A DNA stretch of 50,261 bases from a virus, in the IMG/VR virus record IMGVR_UViG_3300045775_000006, positions 1-50,261 of that record; one strand, given 5' to 3'. Under the pieces are notes generated by a model. That model was given only the letters and a program-made list of their open reading frames with translations, had not been told where the DNA came from and did no database searches. Shown one piece after another: positions 1 through 10,500 of this stretch. Within the stretch, counting starts at the first letter, position 1, and the number at the start of each line of letters is the position of its first letter. Made by a program: the position numbers and the translations under genes.

Positions 1-670
1 CGCAATCGGCGGCATGGCTGGCACACCAGCGTCGGCGAACAACGCCGGAATCGCACCCGCAGTCACTCCAGGTATGAGCGGTGGCGCGAGCCCGACTCAG
101 CTGCCGACCGCGGGAGGCAATGCGCAATCCCCATCGGTCGCCGGGGGTCTTGCTGGTGGCATGATGAGCGCCGGTCTTCCTCCAGCGCCAGCGAGCGCCC
201 AGCCTGGCATGGCTGGGAACCTCGCCGGAATGATGAGCACCGGCCTACCGCCAGCGACTGGTCCGACAGCAATGGCCGGTGGTGGCTCGACGTCGCAGCA
301 GCCAACGCTCGCCAGCTCGAACATTGCGACCGGTGGCGGCTCGCCGCTGGCACAGGTCCTGGCAGCGAACGCGCGCAAGACCGGCCAGCCAGGTGCTCGT
401 CCGTTTGCCGGTGGCGGCAGCGACGTCTCGCGCCACGTACAGGGTCCTGGGGACGGTACCAGCGACTCCATCCCTGCGCGCCTCGCGAACGGCGAGTACG
501 TGATCGACGCGCAGACGGTGTCGATGCTTGGCAACGGAGACAACGGAGCCGGGGCGAAGGTCCTTGACTCGATGCGTCACAACGTGCGCAAGCACAAGGG
601 TGCGGCACTCGCGAAGGGTCAGATGGCCCCAGACGCGAAGCCGATTCACAAGTACATGGGCGGTAATTAA
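1..670 (+). CDS. Virion-type protein, 5'-truncated at window edge
   Basis: The frame is open from position 2, so the gene begins outside the window; the first in-window ATG is at 14. The N-terminal two thirds are low complexity, rich in Gly, Ala, Pro and Met with repeated GGM/GLPP motifs. The C-terminus is a compact domain containing GTSDSIPARLANGEYVIDA, a motif I know from phage structural proteins, especially in environmental phages. It ends in a basic K/H tail (HKYMGGN). The stop overlaps the next start (TAATG, 668-672). The frame would continue the ORF at the right edge if the molecule is circular. It is a virion protein by context; its exact role is unknown. Confidence 0.75.
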   Translation, partial: AIGGMAGTPASANNAGIAPAVTPGMSGGASPTQLPTAGGNAQSPSVAGGLAGGMMSAGLPPAPASAQPGMAGNLAGMMSTGLPPATGPTAMAGGGSTSQQPTLASSNIATGGGSPLAQVLAANARKTGQPGARPFAGGGSDVSRHVQGPGDGTSDSIPARLANGEYVIDAQTVSMLGNGDNGAGAKVLDSMRHNVRKHKGAALAKGQMAPDAKPIHKYMGGN

Positions 671-1713
671 TGGGCGCTCTCTCGTTTCTAAATCAGGGCA
701 CACCGCCGTCGGCCAGCTCGAACTACTCCCAGAGTTCGACGCAGCTGCCGAGCTGGTACACCGACTACACGCAGCAGATCCTCAACACTGCGGCGCAGTT
801 TGCCGCGCAGCCGTACCAGGCGTACCAGGGCCCGCGCATCGCCTCTCAGGACCCGAACAGCGTCGCCGCCGAGGGTCAGACCAGTGGGCTGCCAGCGAGC
901 GCCAGTTCGACCACGCAGGCCGCGCAGAATCTCGTCCAGCAGGGTGAGTCGCAGAACAACCCACTCGCGGCAGCGCAAGGGTACCTGAACGCCGGGACCG
1001 ACCCGACGTACAACACGACCCAGCAGTACATGAACCCGTACATGAACACGGTGCTGGGTGGCATCGCGAACGCGGCGAACACGAACTTCAACAACTACAC
1101 GATGCCGTCCCTGCAGTCGAGCATCATCGGCGCCGGGAACATCACCGGCAGCTCCACCGAGGGGACGAACCTCATGGAGAATGCCGAGCAGCAGAACGAG
1201 CAGAACATCACCAACGCGCAGGCTGGCGCGCTCGGCACCGGCTATTCCAGCGCCCTCCAGGCTGCGCAGGCCGGGAACGCGAACGCGCTCACCGCGGCTC
1301 AGCAGGCAGCGTCGGCTCAAGAGAGCCAGGCGAACACCTCGCTCAACGCTGGCGCAGACACGGCGAGCATCGGCTCGCAGGGCACGCAGAACCAGATCAA
1401 CTCCATCAACGCCGAAAACCAGATGGGGCAGCAGCAGCAGGGATACAACCAGTCGAACCTCAACCTCGCCTACCAGGACTTCCTGCAGCAGCAGCAGTAC
1501 CCGATGACGATGGCGGCCGACATGCAGGGTGCGCTCTCGGGCATCCAGGTCCCAACTGCGCAGGTCAACTACAATTACGGAACCGGTGTCAATGGCGGCA
1601 ACGGAAGCGCACAGGGATCAGCGACCTCGCCACTTGCCACACTGTTCGGCAGCGGCGCGAACCTCGCAGGCACCCTGAGCGGCCAGCAGCAGCAGCCGGT
1701 CACATTGACCTAG
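670..1713 (+). CDS. Gln/Asn/Ala-rich virion-type protein
   Basis: This 347-residue protein is rich in Gln, Asn, Ala and Ser, with predicted helical stretches and no Cys. Near the N-terminus it has a short conserved-looking segment (LPSWYTDYTQQILNTAAQF, about residues 27-45), of a type seen in uncharacterised phage structural proteins. Its start overlaps the upstream stop by one base, and it is followed 14 nt later by another large structural-type gene. A component of the tail or of the internal/ejected protein set is inferred from composition and position. No enzymatic motif was seen. Confidence 0.7.
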   Translation: MGALSFLNQGTPPSASSNYSQSSTQLPSWYTDYTQQILNTAAQFAAQPYQAYQGPRIASQDPNSVAAEGQTSGLPASASSTTQAAQNLVQQGESQNNPLAAAQGYLNAGTDPTYNTTQQYMNPYMNTVLGGIANAANTNFNNYTMPSLQSSIIGAGNITGSSTEGTNLMENAEQQNEQNITNAQAGALGTGYSSALQAAQAGNANALTAAQQAASAQESQANTSLNAGADTASIGSQGTQNQINSINAENQMGQQQQGYNQSNLNLAYQDFLQQQQYPMTMAADMQGALSGIQVPTAQVNYNYGTGVNGGNGSAQGSATSPLATLFGSGANLAGTLSGQQQQPVTLT

Positions 1714-1727
1714 GATAGGGCGCTACA

Positions 1728-3626
1728 ATGACCCAAACCGTAGACACACAAGGCGTTCCAACCGACGACAACGCGGCGAGCGCACCACAGGCATCACCTG
1801 ACATTGGGGACCAGTCCCCGCTTCAGGCGGCTACGGCTGTGCCAACCCAGGCCACCGCGCGCAAGAATGCCGCTGATCGCTTCCAAGAGAACACCGACGA
1901 GCTGAGCGGTCTGCGCAAGCAGTACACCAGCTACGAGTCCCAGCAGGCCGATGCCTACGCCGAGCAGAAGCGCCTGATCGACCAGGCCACGCAGCGCCTG
2001 ATGGGGCTCCCTACTGGGCCATCCGACCAGGAGATGATGTACCGCATCGGCGCCGCTGGTGCGACCCCGAACCACAACGGGATCGACATCGCCGGGGTCA
2101 ACGCCGCGAAGGCCCAGGGCATGGCAGAGACACGCCAGGGTCAGATGCAGCGCGCGCAGCTACTTGCCGACTACGGCATGCGTGGCCCAGACGCCGAGAT
2201 CGCTCAGACCAATGCGCTCATGTCGAAGAACCTCGCCGAGCAGCGCGTCGCCCAGTCCGGCGCCAACAGCGCGGGCGGCCAGCAGTTCCGCGGCGCGGCG
2301 AACATGCCGTGGTACGTCCGCGCCAACCCGGACGGCACCTATGCGCTACAGCCCGGCGCGGATCGCATCATGGACCAGGTCGAGCTGACGAAGATGTTCG
2401 GCAAGTTCACCCTTCTGCCGCAGCCGGACGGCAGCAAGAAGATCGTCCCACTTGGCGCGACAGCTGCTACCCAGACGCCGAACCTGCCGCCCCCACCGAA
2501 GCCAGCAGCCCCACAGTCCCCTCCAGGCGGCTCAGCGGCCGCACCCCCTACCCAAGCGCCAGGGGCGGCACCTCCTCCGGCTGGACCGCCTCCAGTTCGC
2601 CCTGGCGTGCCTCCGAACGCGGGAGCCCCGCAGCAGCCTCCGCAGGTACCGCAGAAGCCACCAGCTAAGCCAGACCCTCTGATGGCGCAGTACAGCGACC
2701 TCTTCCTGCCGTCGACCGTGCTCGACCCGAAGTACGGTGCGCTCACTCCGCAGACCAAGCCAGCGTACGTCGCCACCGCGGCGGAAGCCTTCGATCCACA
2801 GTACTTCAACGGGTACACCTGGAAGCCAACCCACATGGGCGACGACAAGGTGCGCGTGAAGCAGATCGAGGCAGGCAGCCAGGCCATGGGCGACGCCGCC
2901 CAGGGCGCCGAGTCGACGATCTATAACTACGGCCAGGCGCTCAGCAACATGGACAAGCTGAGCGATCCGAAGCTGCTGACCGGTCCCGCTGGCGCGAAGA
3001 TCGGCGCCTTCGAGAACTTCAGCCGCGGTGTGCTCGGTGATGACCTCACATCGAAGATCGCGAGCGATCCGCAGCTCAAGTCGCTCGCGACCCAGCAGGA
3101 CACCGACAAGTACTTCCTGCAGGCCGCCACAACCGGCCTCAAGGCGATCTACGGTGGCCGCATCACGAACATGGAAGTCCAGCAGCGCCTGAAGAGCCTG
3201 CCATCCAGCAACCTGATGCCAGCGGTCGCGCGACTTCTCGCCTCCGCGCAGGCCGAGGTTGCCCAGGACCAGGTCAACAAGTCGAAGCTCTGGAGCGCGT
3301 ACATCCAGAAGAACGGCAACCCAGACCCGAGCGTCTTCAACACCTGGTACGAGGCGAACTTCAGCCCATTCCACCAGAGCCGCCTCAAGGACAACCTGAC
3401 CGCGCAGGAGGCTGCGACAGTCGGCCGCCAGGCGCACCCGAACACGCCATCGGTCGTGACCCAGGACCCGTACGTCGACTACTACATGAAGCTCGGCGCG
3501 TGGACGAAGGGCGACCAGAAGGGACCGAAGCCGGTGATGCCACCAGCGCTCCAGCAGAAGGTCCAGAACACCCAGAACGCTGGACCACAACCTCAGATCC
3601 TACCCGGCCCACAGCCGCAGCAGTAA
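1728..3626 (+). CDS. Large virion-type protein with proline-rich linker
   Basis: A 632-residue protein. Its N-terminal part (about 40-110) is helical and charged. About residues 250-325 form a Pro/Ala-rich linker with runs of PPP and PPAG. A helical C-terminal domain follows (about 330-610), ending in a PQ-rich tail. It has no signal peptide or membrane segment. The stop codon is immediately followed by the ATG of the next gene (3627), so the two are probably co-translated. It lies between structural-type proteins and is probably a virion or ejected internal protein; no family was recognised. Confidence 0.7.
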   Translation: MTQTVDTQGVPTDDNAASAPQASPDIGDQSPLQAATAVPTQATARKNAADRFQENTDELSGLRKQYTSYESQQADAYAEQKRLIDQATQRLMGLPTGPSDQEMMYRIGAAGATPNHNGIDIAGVNAAKAQGMAETRQGQMQRAQLLADYGMRGPDAEIAQTNALMSKNLAEQRVAQSGANSAGGQQFRGAANMPWYVRANPDGTYALQPGADRIMDQVELTKMFGKFTLLPQPDGSKKIVPLGATAATQTPNLPPPPKPAAPQSPPGGSAAAPPTQAPGAAPPPAGPPPVRPGVPPNAGAPQQPPQVPQKPPAKPDPLMAQYSDLFLPSTVLDPKYGALTPQTKPAYVATAAEAFDPQYFNGYTWKPTHMGDDKVRVKQIEAGSQAMGDAAQGAESTIYNYGQALSNMDKLSDPKLLTGPAGAKIGAFENFSRGVLGDDLTSKIASDPQLKSLATQQDTDKYFLQAATTGLKAIYGGRITNMEVQQRLKSLPSSNLMPAVARLLASAQAEVAQDQVNKSKLWSAYIQKNGNPDPSVFNTWYEANFSPFHQSRLKDNLTAQEAATVGRQAHPNTPSVVTQDPYVDYYMKLGAWTKGDQKGPKPVMPPALQQKVQNTQNAGPQPQILPGPQPQQ

Positions 3627-5711
3627 ATGGCAAACGACAGCGAACTACTTGCAGCCCTGAAGGCAGCGCACGACGAGGCGCAGGCCGCTCGCGCCCGTGG
3701 CGACGAAGCTGGCGCGCAGCAGGCAGAACAGAACGCGATCCACATCGCATCCCTCAGCGCCTCGCAGCCCGTGACGCACGAGCCCATCGTCCTCCCGCCT
3801 CCTCCTGGCAGTAACACGCCGGGCGGTCCGCCGAAGGGACCTGGGTACGATCCGAGCGAAGGCCCTGGCACGCTCCAGTTCGGCCCGTGGGACACCGGCA
3901 TCAAGACATCGCAGGGTGTGAATCGATTCCTCGCTGGCGCTGGTCAGAGCTTCGCCGACACCGGCCGCGGCATCAGTCAGCTGTTCGGCGGCCAAACCCA
4001 GGCAGACACCGATGAGCAAAGACGACTCGACGCTCCCCTCGAACACACCGGAGCAGGAATCCTTGGCAATGTTGCTGGGGGCGTGGCGCAATTCGCAGTG
4101 CCGGGTATGGGTGGCGAGGCTCTTGGAGCTAAGATCGCCGCAAAGCTGGGTACCAGCCCCGGGGCGCTCCAGGCCGCACAAGCCATCTATCGAATCACAA
4201 AGCCTGCCGCGACCGGCGCAGGGTACGGAGCCATCGCCCCAGTGGGGACCGGAGAGACTCGGGGCGGCAACGCCGGTATGGGTGCCGTCGCCGGAGAAGT
4301 CGGTGGAGTCCTCGGTGACGCAGGCGCAAGTGTGCTGCGGGCAGGGGAAGACACGCTCAGCCGCGGCGCGCGCATCGGCGCAGACATCGCCAAAAAGTAC
4401 AACATCCCACTGTCGATGCCGCAAACCTCGGGCGGATTCGCAGGCTGGGTAGGATCGGCCCTCGACAAGCTGCCGTTCTCGGGAGCTGCCGCGCGCCACG
4501 AAGGCCAGCGCGACGCCTTCAACTCGGCGCTCGGCGACATCTCTGGCATCGACACTGGTGGCGGTCCGATGGACATGGAGAGCTGGCAACAGGGCCGCAA
4601 GAAAGTGGGCGCGAACATAGGCGCCATGGCCGACGGCACGATGGCGTTCGTGACTCCGAACACTATTGCCGGGGTGAACCAGATCCTGCACGACGCGAAC
4701 ACCATCGGCACCGACGAGAACGCCAAGATCGTAAACAGCTGGGCGAACCGTCTCTTTGGTCCCAACTCGAAGGCTGTCCCGATCCAGAACCCGCTTCCTG
4801 GTGGACCGGTGATGCAGATCCCTGGCGACGCCTGGCGCCAGCAGAACACCGCCCTCAACGACCATATCGCGCGCACCGACAACGGCGACCTGGTGCACTA
4901 CCTGACCGGGCTGCAGGGTCACTACTTCGACTCGCTTGAGCACGGCATGCCGCCGGACAAGTACGACATGTTCCAGGATCTGCGCAAGCAGTACTCGAAC
5001 GCGATGACGATCCGGCCGCTGGTCGAGAAGGCCGGTACCGCTGGCGTCAACCCGAACCTCGTGATGAACCGCGCGCTGACCGAAGGCAACGCCTTCAGTC
5101 CGTCAGGCAGTTTAAACGACATCGGAGAGCTGGGTCAGCTTGGAAAGGAGCAGCTCACCTCGAAGTACCCTGACTCGGGTACCGCGCAGCGCGCGCTGAT
5201 CTACGCCGGTCTCGCTGGCGCCGCGGGCGCAACCGGGAATGAGCTATTCGGTGGCAAGGAAGGCGACTCCCAGCACGGGGACAGCGCACTCGGTGGCTTT
5301 GGCCCGATGGGCGCGATGGTGCTCGGCGGCCTTGGGTCGCGTGTGCTGCACAGTCGCCCAGTGGCGCGGTACAGCCAGGCACGCCTGCCAGAGGATCTGG
5401 CCAAGTACGTGAACCTCGGCGCCAGCTCGATGCCTGGCGCGGCGGCAGCGGCCAGCAGCGACGCCACATCGCCCCCTGAGCCGGTAGACTCGACTCCTTC
5501 TCCGGATCAGCCTATGGCGGATGGTGGGCAACCGGATAATACTATGCACAAGTCGTCCTTCTGGGACCTTGTGCAGCAAGCCTGGCACGAGATGTCAGAG
5601 CCTAGCACTCCCCAGCCCGCCGCGCCGGTCAACGACGGCACGCAGGCTTCCGGATCGAAGGGTGCTGACTTCGACAATTGGGTCAACCGGAACGTCGACC
5701 AGCAGAGCTGA
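3627..5711 (+). CDS. Putative internal virion/ejection protein
   Basis: A 694-residue protein. An N-terminal charged helix (1-45) is followed by a Gly/Ala-rich stretch with amphipathic, membrane-active character (about 90-230, many GxxxG spacings). A mainly helical middle part comes next, then a second small-residue segment (about 525-580) and an acidic Ser/Pro-rich tail. Alanine/glycine-rich membrane-active regions of this kind are typical of podovirus internal proteins that enter the host envelope with the DNA. That role is inference from composition and gene order. The start directly abuts the upstream stop. Confidence 0.65.
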   Translation: MANDSELLAALKAAHDEAQAARARGDEAGAQQAEQNAIHIASLSASQPVTHEPIVLPPPPGSNTPGGPPKGPGYDPSEGPGTLQFGPWDTGIKTSQGVNRFLAGAGQSFADTGRGISQLFGGQTQADTDEQRRLDAPLEHTGAGILGNVAGGVAQFAVPGMGGEALGAKIAAKLGTSPGALQAAQAIYRITKPAATGAGYGAIAPVGTGETRGGNAGMGAVAGEVGGVLGDAGASVLRAGEDTLSRGARIGADIAKKYNIPLSMPQTSGGFAGWVGSALDKLPFSGAAARHEGQRDAFNSALGDISGIDTGGGPMDMESWQQGRKKVGANIGAMADGTMAFVTPNTIAGVNQILHDANTIGTDENAKIVNSWANRLFGPNSKAVPIQNPLPGGPVMQIPGDAWRQQNTALNDHIARTDNGDLVHYLTGLQGHYFDSLEHGMPPDKYDMFQDLRKQYSNAMTIRPLVEKAGTAGVNPNLVMNRALTEGNAFSPSGSLNDIGELGQLGKEQLTSKYPDSGTAQRALIYAGLAGAAGATGNELFGGKEGDSQHGDSALGGFGPMGAMVLGGLGSRVLHSRPVARYSQARLPEDLAKYVNLGASSMPGAAAAASSDATSPPEPVDSTPSPDQPMADGGQPDNTMHKSSFWDLVQQAWHEMSEPSTPQPAAPVNDGTQASGSKGADFDNWVNRNVDQQS

Positions 5712-5712
5712 T

Positions 5713-5728
5713 GTACCTTAAAAGGTAC
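5713..5728. promoter_or_regulatory. Perfect 7-bp dyad (GTACCTT-AA-AAGGTAC)
   Basis: A perfect inverted repeat with a 2-nt centre lies directly after the stop at 5711 and 59 nt before the next start. It could be a repressor operator. The 2-nt centre makes an RNA hairpin of the full stem unlikely. No convincing promoter hexamers were found beside it. Confidence 0.5.
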
Positions 5729-5771
5729 GTTATGGCGGTTAAGGTCTCTTTTACGATACATTGGGGGCGCG

Positions 5772-6287
5772 ATGTTCGACCGGCTGATCGAGTTCATCTT
5801 GTCCTGGCTGGAGCTGTTCAAGTTCTGGGCCGTGATCGAGCCATGGGAAGAGGCCGTCCTGGTGCGTCTCGGCAAGTACCAGCGCACACTGATGCCAGGC
5901 TTCCACTGGCGCCTGCCGCTCAAGATCGACGACGTGATCGCGCAGAACGTGGTCCCGTCGACTCACGCTATGGGCGACGAGAGCGCCACGACGAAGGATG
6001 GGAAGCAGATCGGCTTCAACTCCATCATCACGTACAAAATCAAGGACATCGTGAAGGCCACCCTAGAGGTTCACGATGTGGATCACGCCGTGCGCGACGC
6101 TTGCGCTGGCGAGATCTGTAAGGTGTTGCACGAATCGACATGGTCTGAGATTATGGAGAGCGGTGATATTCTCGACCGCTTGACGGCCGCCTGCAGAAAA
6201 AGGGGCTGGCGCTGGGGGGTCGAGATCATGTCAGTGCAGCTGGCAAGTATCGCGCTCGTTCGTAACATCAGACTGATGCAAAAGTAG
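5772..6287 (+). CDS. Band-7/SPFH (stomatin/prohibitin-like) domain protein
   Basis: A 171-residue protein. A hydrophobic, aromatic N-terminal helix (about 5-25) is followed by the opening of an SPFH domain: EEAVLVRLGKYQRTLMPGFHW, a close match to the family signature 'v..rlGk....l.pG.hw..P'. Later segments also fit the fold: a beta strand with a TKDG turn, a YKI strand, and a helix with repeated acidic/His residues. It lacks the long C-terminal coiled coil of full stomatins. SPFH proteins organise membranes and regulate proteases, so action at the host inner membrane is likely. It stands alone between structural-type genes. Confidence 0.8.
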   Translation: MFDRLIEFILSWLELFKFWAVIEPWEEAVLVRLGKYQRTLMPGFHWRLPLKIDDVIAQNVVPSTHAMGDESATTKDGKQIGFNSIITYKIKDIVKATLEVHDVDHAVRDACAGEICKVLHESTWSEIMESGDILDRLTAACRKRGWRWGVEIMSVQLASIALVRNIRLMQK

Positions 6288-6305
6288 TTCAACACAAGGA
6301 ATCAG

Positions 6306-7580
6306 ATGGCTTTCACAACTGAAGAATTGCAACAAGCACTAGACGCAGTATCGGCACACGGTTCGGTCGCGGCAGCAGCGCGACAACTCAGAATCCCTCG
6401 AACCACCCTCCGAGATCGCTACGCAGAGTCCCGTGTCCGCGGGATGAAGTCAGAGAACCAGGCCGCAGCAGGATGGGCCGCGACGCACACCGACGCGATC
6501 CATGCTCCACCATCGAACGCCACCCCAGAGGGCTACCAGGTCCATGGTGTCTCGACGCGAGTCGACCGGCAGGGCGAGACCGACCAGCAGTGGATCAAGA
6601 CCCGCCTCGACAGCGGTGAGGTCTTCGAGGTCACCCCTGGCCACCTAGTCAGCGGCATGTCGGTGATGACCGACGCCCAGGACCGAGTGCGCCTCAAGTG
6701 GCAGAAAATCGACGTCCCAGCTGTGGAACGTCAGTCGCTCCAGGAGGCGGTACTGGCCGCCCTGAACGAGAGGATCGTTCCTACGCCTCCCGTCGAGGCG
6801 CCTATGTACCTCGACGCGGACCTCGCGACCTTGTACACCATGACGGACTGCCACGTCGGCATGCTAGCATGGGACAAGGAGACCGGCGCGGACTGGGACC
6901 TGGATCTGGCCGAGCGGTGCCTGGTCAACACGCTGCTGGAGATGATCGCAGCGGCACCGGCATCGAAGGTTGGTATCCTGAACCAGCTCGGCGACTTCCT
7001 GCACTTTGACTCGCTGGCGCCGATGACTCCGACCCACGGGCACGTCCTGGACGCGGACTCGCGCTACCAGAAGGTGGTCATGGTTGCGGTGCGCATCCTG
7101 CGTCGCGTGATCGCGGCGATGCTGGCGAAGCACGAGGAAGTCTACGTCTACATGATGGAAGGCAACCACGACCCCGCGGGTTCGGTCTGGCTTCGAATCA
7201 TGTTCGCGCACCTGTACGAGAACGAGCCACGGGTTCATGTGAATCTCTCGCCCAACCCGTACGCGATGTACGAGCACGGCAAGGTGATGCTCGGGTTCTA
7301 CCACGGCCACCTGGCCAAGATCAGCGACGTCGACCGCGTGTTCTCGGACCAGTTCCGCGAAGCCTGGGGCCGTTGCCCGTACGTGTACATCCACACCGGT
7401 CACAAGCACCACGTGGAAGAGAAAGAAAAATGCGGTGCGAAGGTTATTCAGCACCCCACCCTTGCGGCTCCCGATGCCTACGCGTCGCGCGGTGGTTGGC
7501 TCTCGAAGCGACAGGCTACCTCGATGACGTACCACAAGGTGCGCGGCGAAGTGGCACGAGGCATCTTCATCCCCGCATAA
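6306..7580 (+). CDS. HTH plus calcineurin-like metallophosphoesterase
   Basis: This 424-residue fusion has two recognisable parts. Residues 1-45 look like a helix-turn-helix (VAAAARQLRIPRTTLRDRY). The second half is a metallophosphoesterase with ordered metal-binding motifs: DCHVGM (about 180), LGDFLHFD (about 228), GNHDP (about 286), YHGH (about 337) and HTGHKHH (about 365). Enzymes of this class hydrolyse phosphodiesters; phage examples are often annotated as putative DNA-repair phosphoesterases. A DNA-binding domain joined to a nuclease or phosphatase suggests a DNA substrate (inference). The gene is followed 4 nt later by the 1162-residue protein. Confidence 0.85.
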   Translation: MAFTTEELQQALDAVSAHGSVAAAARQLRIPRTTLRDRYAESRVRGMKSENQAAAGWAATHTDAIHAPPSNATPEGYQVHGVSTRVDRQGETDQQWIKTRLDSGEVFEVTPGHLVSGMSVMTDAQDRVRLKWQKIDVPAVERQSLQEAVLAALNERIVPTPPVEAPMYLDADLATLYTMTDCHVGMLAWDKETGADWDLDLAERCLVNTLLEMIAAAPASKVGILNQLGDFLHFDSLAPMTPTHGHVLDADSRYQKVVMVAVRILRRVIAAMLAKHEEVYVYMMEGNHDPAGSVWLRIMFAHLYENEPRVHVNLSPNPYAMYEHGKVMLGFYHGHLAKISDVDRVFSDQFREAWGRCPYVYIHTGHKHHVEEKEKCGAKVIQHPTLAAPDAYASRGGWLSKRQATSMTYHKVRGEVARGIFIPA

Positions 7581-7584
7581 CTCT

Positions 7585-10500
7585 ATGGCAAACCTCCCCC
7601 GTCTTGATACCGACCAAATGATCGCCGACGCTCACGGCTTGGGGGAGGTTGCGCGCCATCTAGCGAAGACCCTTGGTGTGCAGGCCCTGTCCGGCATCAA
7701 GGGTCTGTCGGTACTCCCGCAGGGCATGGACGCCGCTGCGGACGCGGTCCGCAAGTACCAGGAGCAGTACTCCCCGAGCATGGATCTTTCGCCCGAGGGG
7801 CAGCAGTACATCCAGCACACCGTGGCCCCGCTCTACAACGGCGTGAAGGGATCTGCCGCGGGCAAGTTCGCGAGCGGCCTCAGCTCCGACTACGGCCAAG
7901 GGGTGCAGCAATTCTCCGATCTGGCTGGCAAGTACCTCGGGCCGCAGGCAGCCGGTGCCGTAGGCGCCACGGGCGACGTTCTGCCGTACCTGATGACCCC
8001 TGAGGGTATGCTCGGCAAGGACGCGGTGGCTACGGCCGCCAAGAGCGCCCCAGAGCTGGCGCGCGCGTACGACGGCAGCTCCCTGCACTCCCTCGCGAAC
8101 GAGGGCTACGCCGCCAAGCAACGCCAGGGCGCGGCGATCTCTGTGAACAAGGCCACCGATGTGGGTCACCCTACCGCGGGGCTCATTGGCTTCCACCCTG
8201 ACGCGCTGGTGATCGACGCGCACGACCCCTCGGACATGTCCCATGTCGGCCGCATGGTAGCCGAGCCCAGCGAGGACGGCAGCATGCTCGTCGGCCGCGG
8301 GGGCGGCAACGGCATGGGGTTCGGGACTGACGGCATCGTCGACCCGGCGTACCGCGGACAGGGGATCGGCCCGAAGATGCTCCGCAGCGGCGTGGATCAC
8401 GCGCACTCGAACGGCATGGACTGGGGATCGGACACACAGCTCTCGCCCGGCGGGGTCGCGATGTACATGAAGCTCCAGGAGCAGGGCTACCCCATGGAGT
8501 TCAACCCGACCGCGTCCATCACCGATGACCACTACCTGAAGTCGGGCGACGGCAAGCCTGTCCTGACCGTGCCGAAACCGACCGATCCGGACACGGCGGA
8601 CCTCAACGAGCCCACGACATTCGACCCGAACAGCTACATCGGCAGCCAGGCGCACGCCGAGGGTGGCCTGATCGGCGACGAGCTGGCGAAGCTCGTATCC
8701 CACATCGCCGAAAAGGGTGGGATAACGAAGGACATGAAGACCGGCGCGATGCCGACATCCGGGTACGCGGTGTCGGTGCAGAAGGGCCTGGAGACGAAAA
8801 CTCCCGGACAACCAACCGGTCACGACATCCAGAATTTCATGCAGACCAACCAGGGTCCGCTGAGCCAGCCGAATGAGCATTTCGGCGTATGGAAGAACCC
8901 GGAGACCGGCGAGCACTTCATGGATGTCTCGCACGTCGAACCGGACTTTGCAACGGCCGTCCAGAAGGCCAAGGCCAACAACCAGCTCGCGATCTATGAC
9001 CTAGGCACGGGCGAGACGATCCCGACGACCCCGGACTACATGCACTTCGAGCACTACTCGAACCTGAACACCCCGACGGCGAACCTCGATCCGGCCTTCT
9101 ACGGCACCGGGATGAAGGGCGCCGAGGCGAAGCGCGGCGGAACCAAGGTGGTGTCGCTGTACCCAGCTGGCGCGACCCCAGAGGATGAGCTTGCGAACAA
9201 GACCAAGTACCGCGTCACCGTACCGGCGTCGAGCATGTACGACATGTCGAACGACCCCCAAGGACTGCGTGTAAACGCTCCGTCGTACTCGGACGCCGAG
9301 GATGCGGTCAAGGACGCGGGCTACGCCGGGTACCACACACCGGACCACGCCAACCCCCTCATGCAGGGTCAGGCCCGTATGTTCGGCCCGACTCCCGCTG
9401 TTCGTGTCGGTCCTGGGGCCGCTGAGGCCGCCCCAGCCGACGAAGACCTGTCGCAGGGGTTTGCTGAGGGTGGGGAGGTTGCGCCTGCCCTGGACGATCT
9501 GGGAGCGCTGGTGGCCAAGTACGCAGATGGCGCACCGAACACCCACGCCGCCCAGCTGGCTTCCACGGCGGCCGACACCGGATCGGTCACGTACAACCCA
9601 ACCTCGGGCGAGGTGCACAACAGCGGCTACCTGGTGCCGAGTGAGCCCAGCCGCTCGGTGGCGCTGGGTGGGCCGCCGGACGCCGACGAGGTTCACGACT
9701 TCATGCTCCAGAACCATGAAGCATTCCAGTCTGACCCCAAGGCGGTACTGCACGTCGAGACAGGCGACGATGGCAGCTCTTACATGCACGTCGCGCACCA
9801 CGAGCCAGACTTCGAGTCTGCCATGCAGGCCGCGCAATCTTTCGACTCACCTGGGGTGCAAGAGCTGCACACCGGCACCCAGATCCCAACAACGCCAGCC
9901 GCGCCAGCCGTCTCCAAGGGCAAGCAGGCCGCCGTCATCGACGTGCCGTATCTGAGCAAGACCTATGGCGCGCTGGAGCCGCAGACTCCTGGCGGCAGCA
10001 TGCAGACAAACATGCGCAACACCCCAGAGGCAGTGCAATCGCGCGTCGACAATGCGCGGGCCTTCCTGGCGCAACCGACGGAGCCCTGGACGCCTCAGAC
10101 TTACGCCTTTGATCGCTCCCCAATTCAAGATGCGCTGCAAGGGTGGCCGGGCGTTGAGCAAAGCCAGTTCCCACGCTACCAGCCAACCAGTCGCACCGAT
10201 CTCTCGCACCTGGAGACGCTGACTACGCCTGAGAACCGCGACCTGATCAAGCAGCAGATCGCCCGTGGCCTGCCGCTCGGTGGCGAAACCTTCTATGCCA
10301 GCCTATACCCAGTAGCGGTAGAGGCCGAGGCGGCCGGTATTCCTCGTGACCAGATCACACGCTGGATTCAGGGCGTGGCGCCGGGCAGCGCGCGCAATTC
10401 GATCTACAACCAGAATGCCGTCGGCAACATGCTTCACCAGATGAACGCGCGCGGCATTCCGCTTACCCCGGAGAACGTGCAGGCCGAGATGGATGCGTTC

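Noticed and set aside
3645-4943. 432-codon antisense ORF
   Set aside because: No motif, overlaps a well-supported sense gene over its whole length.
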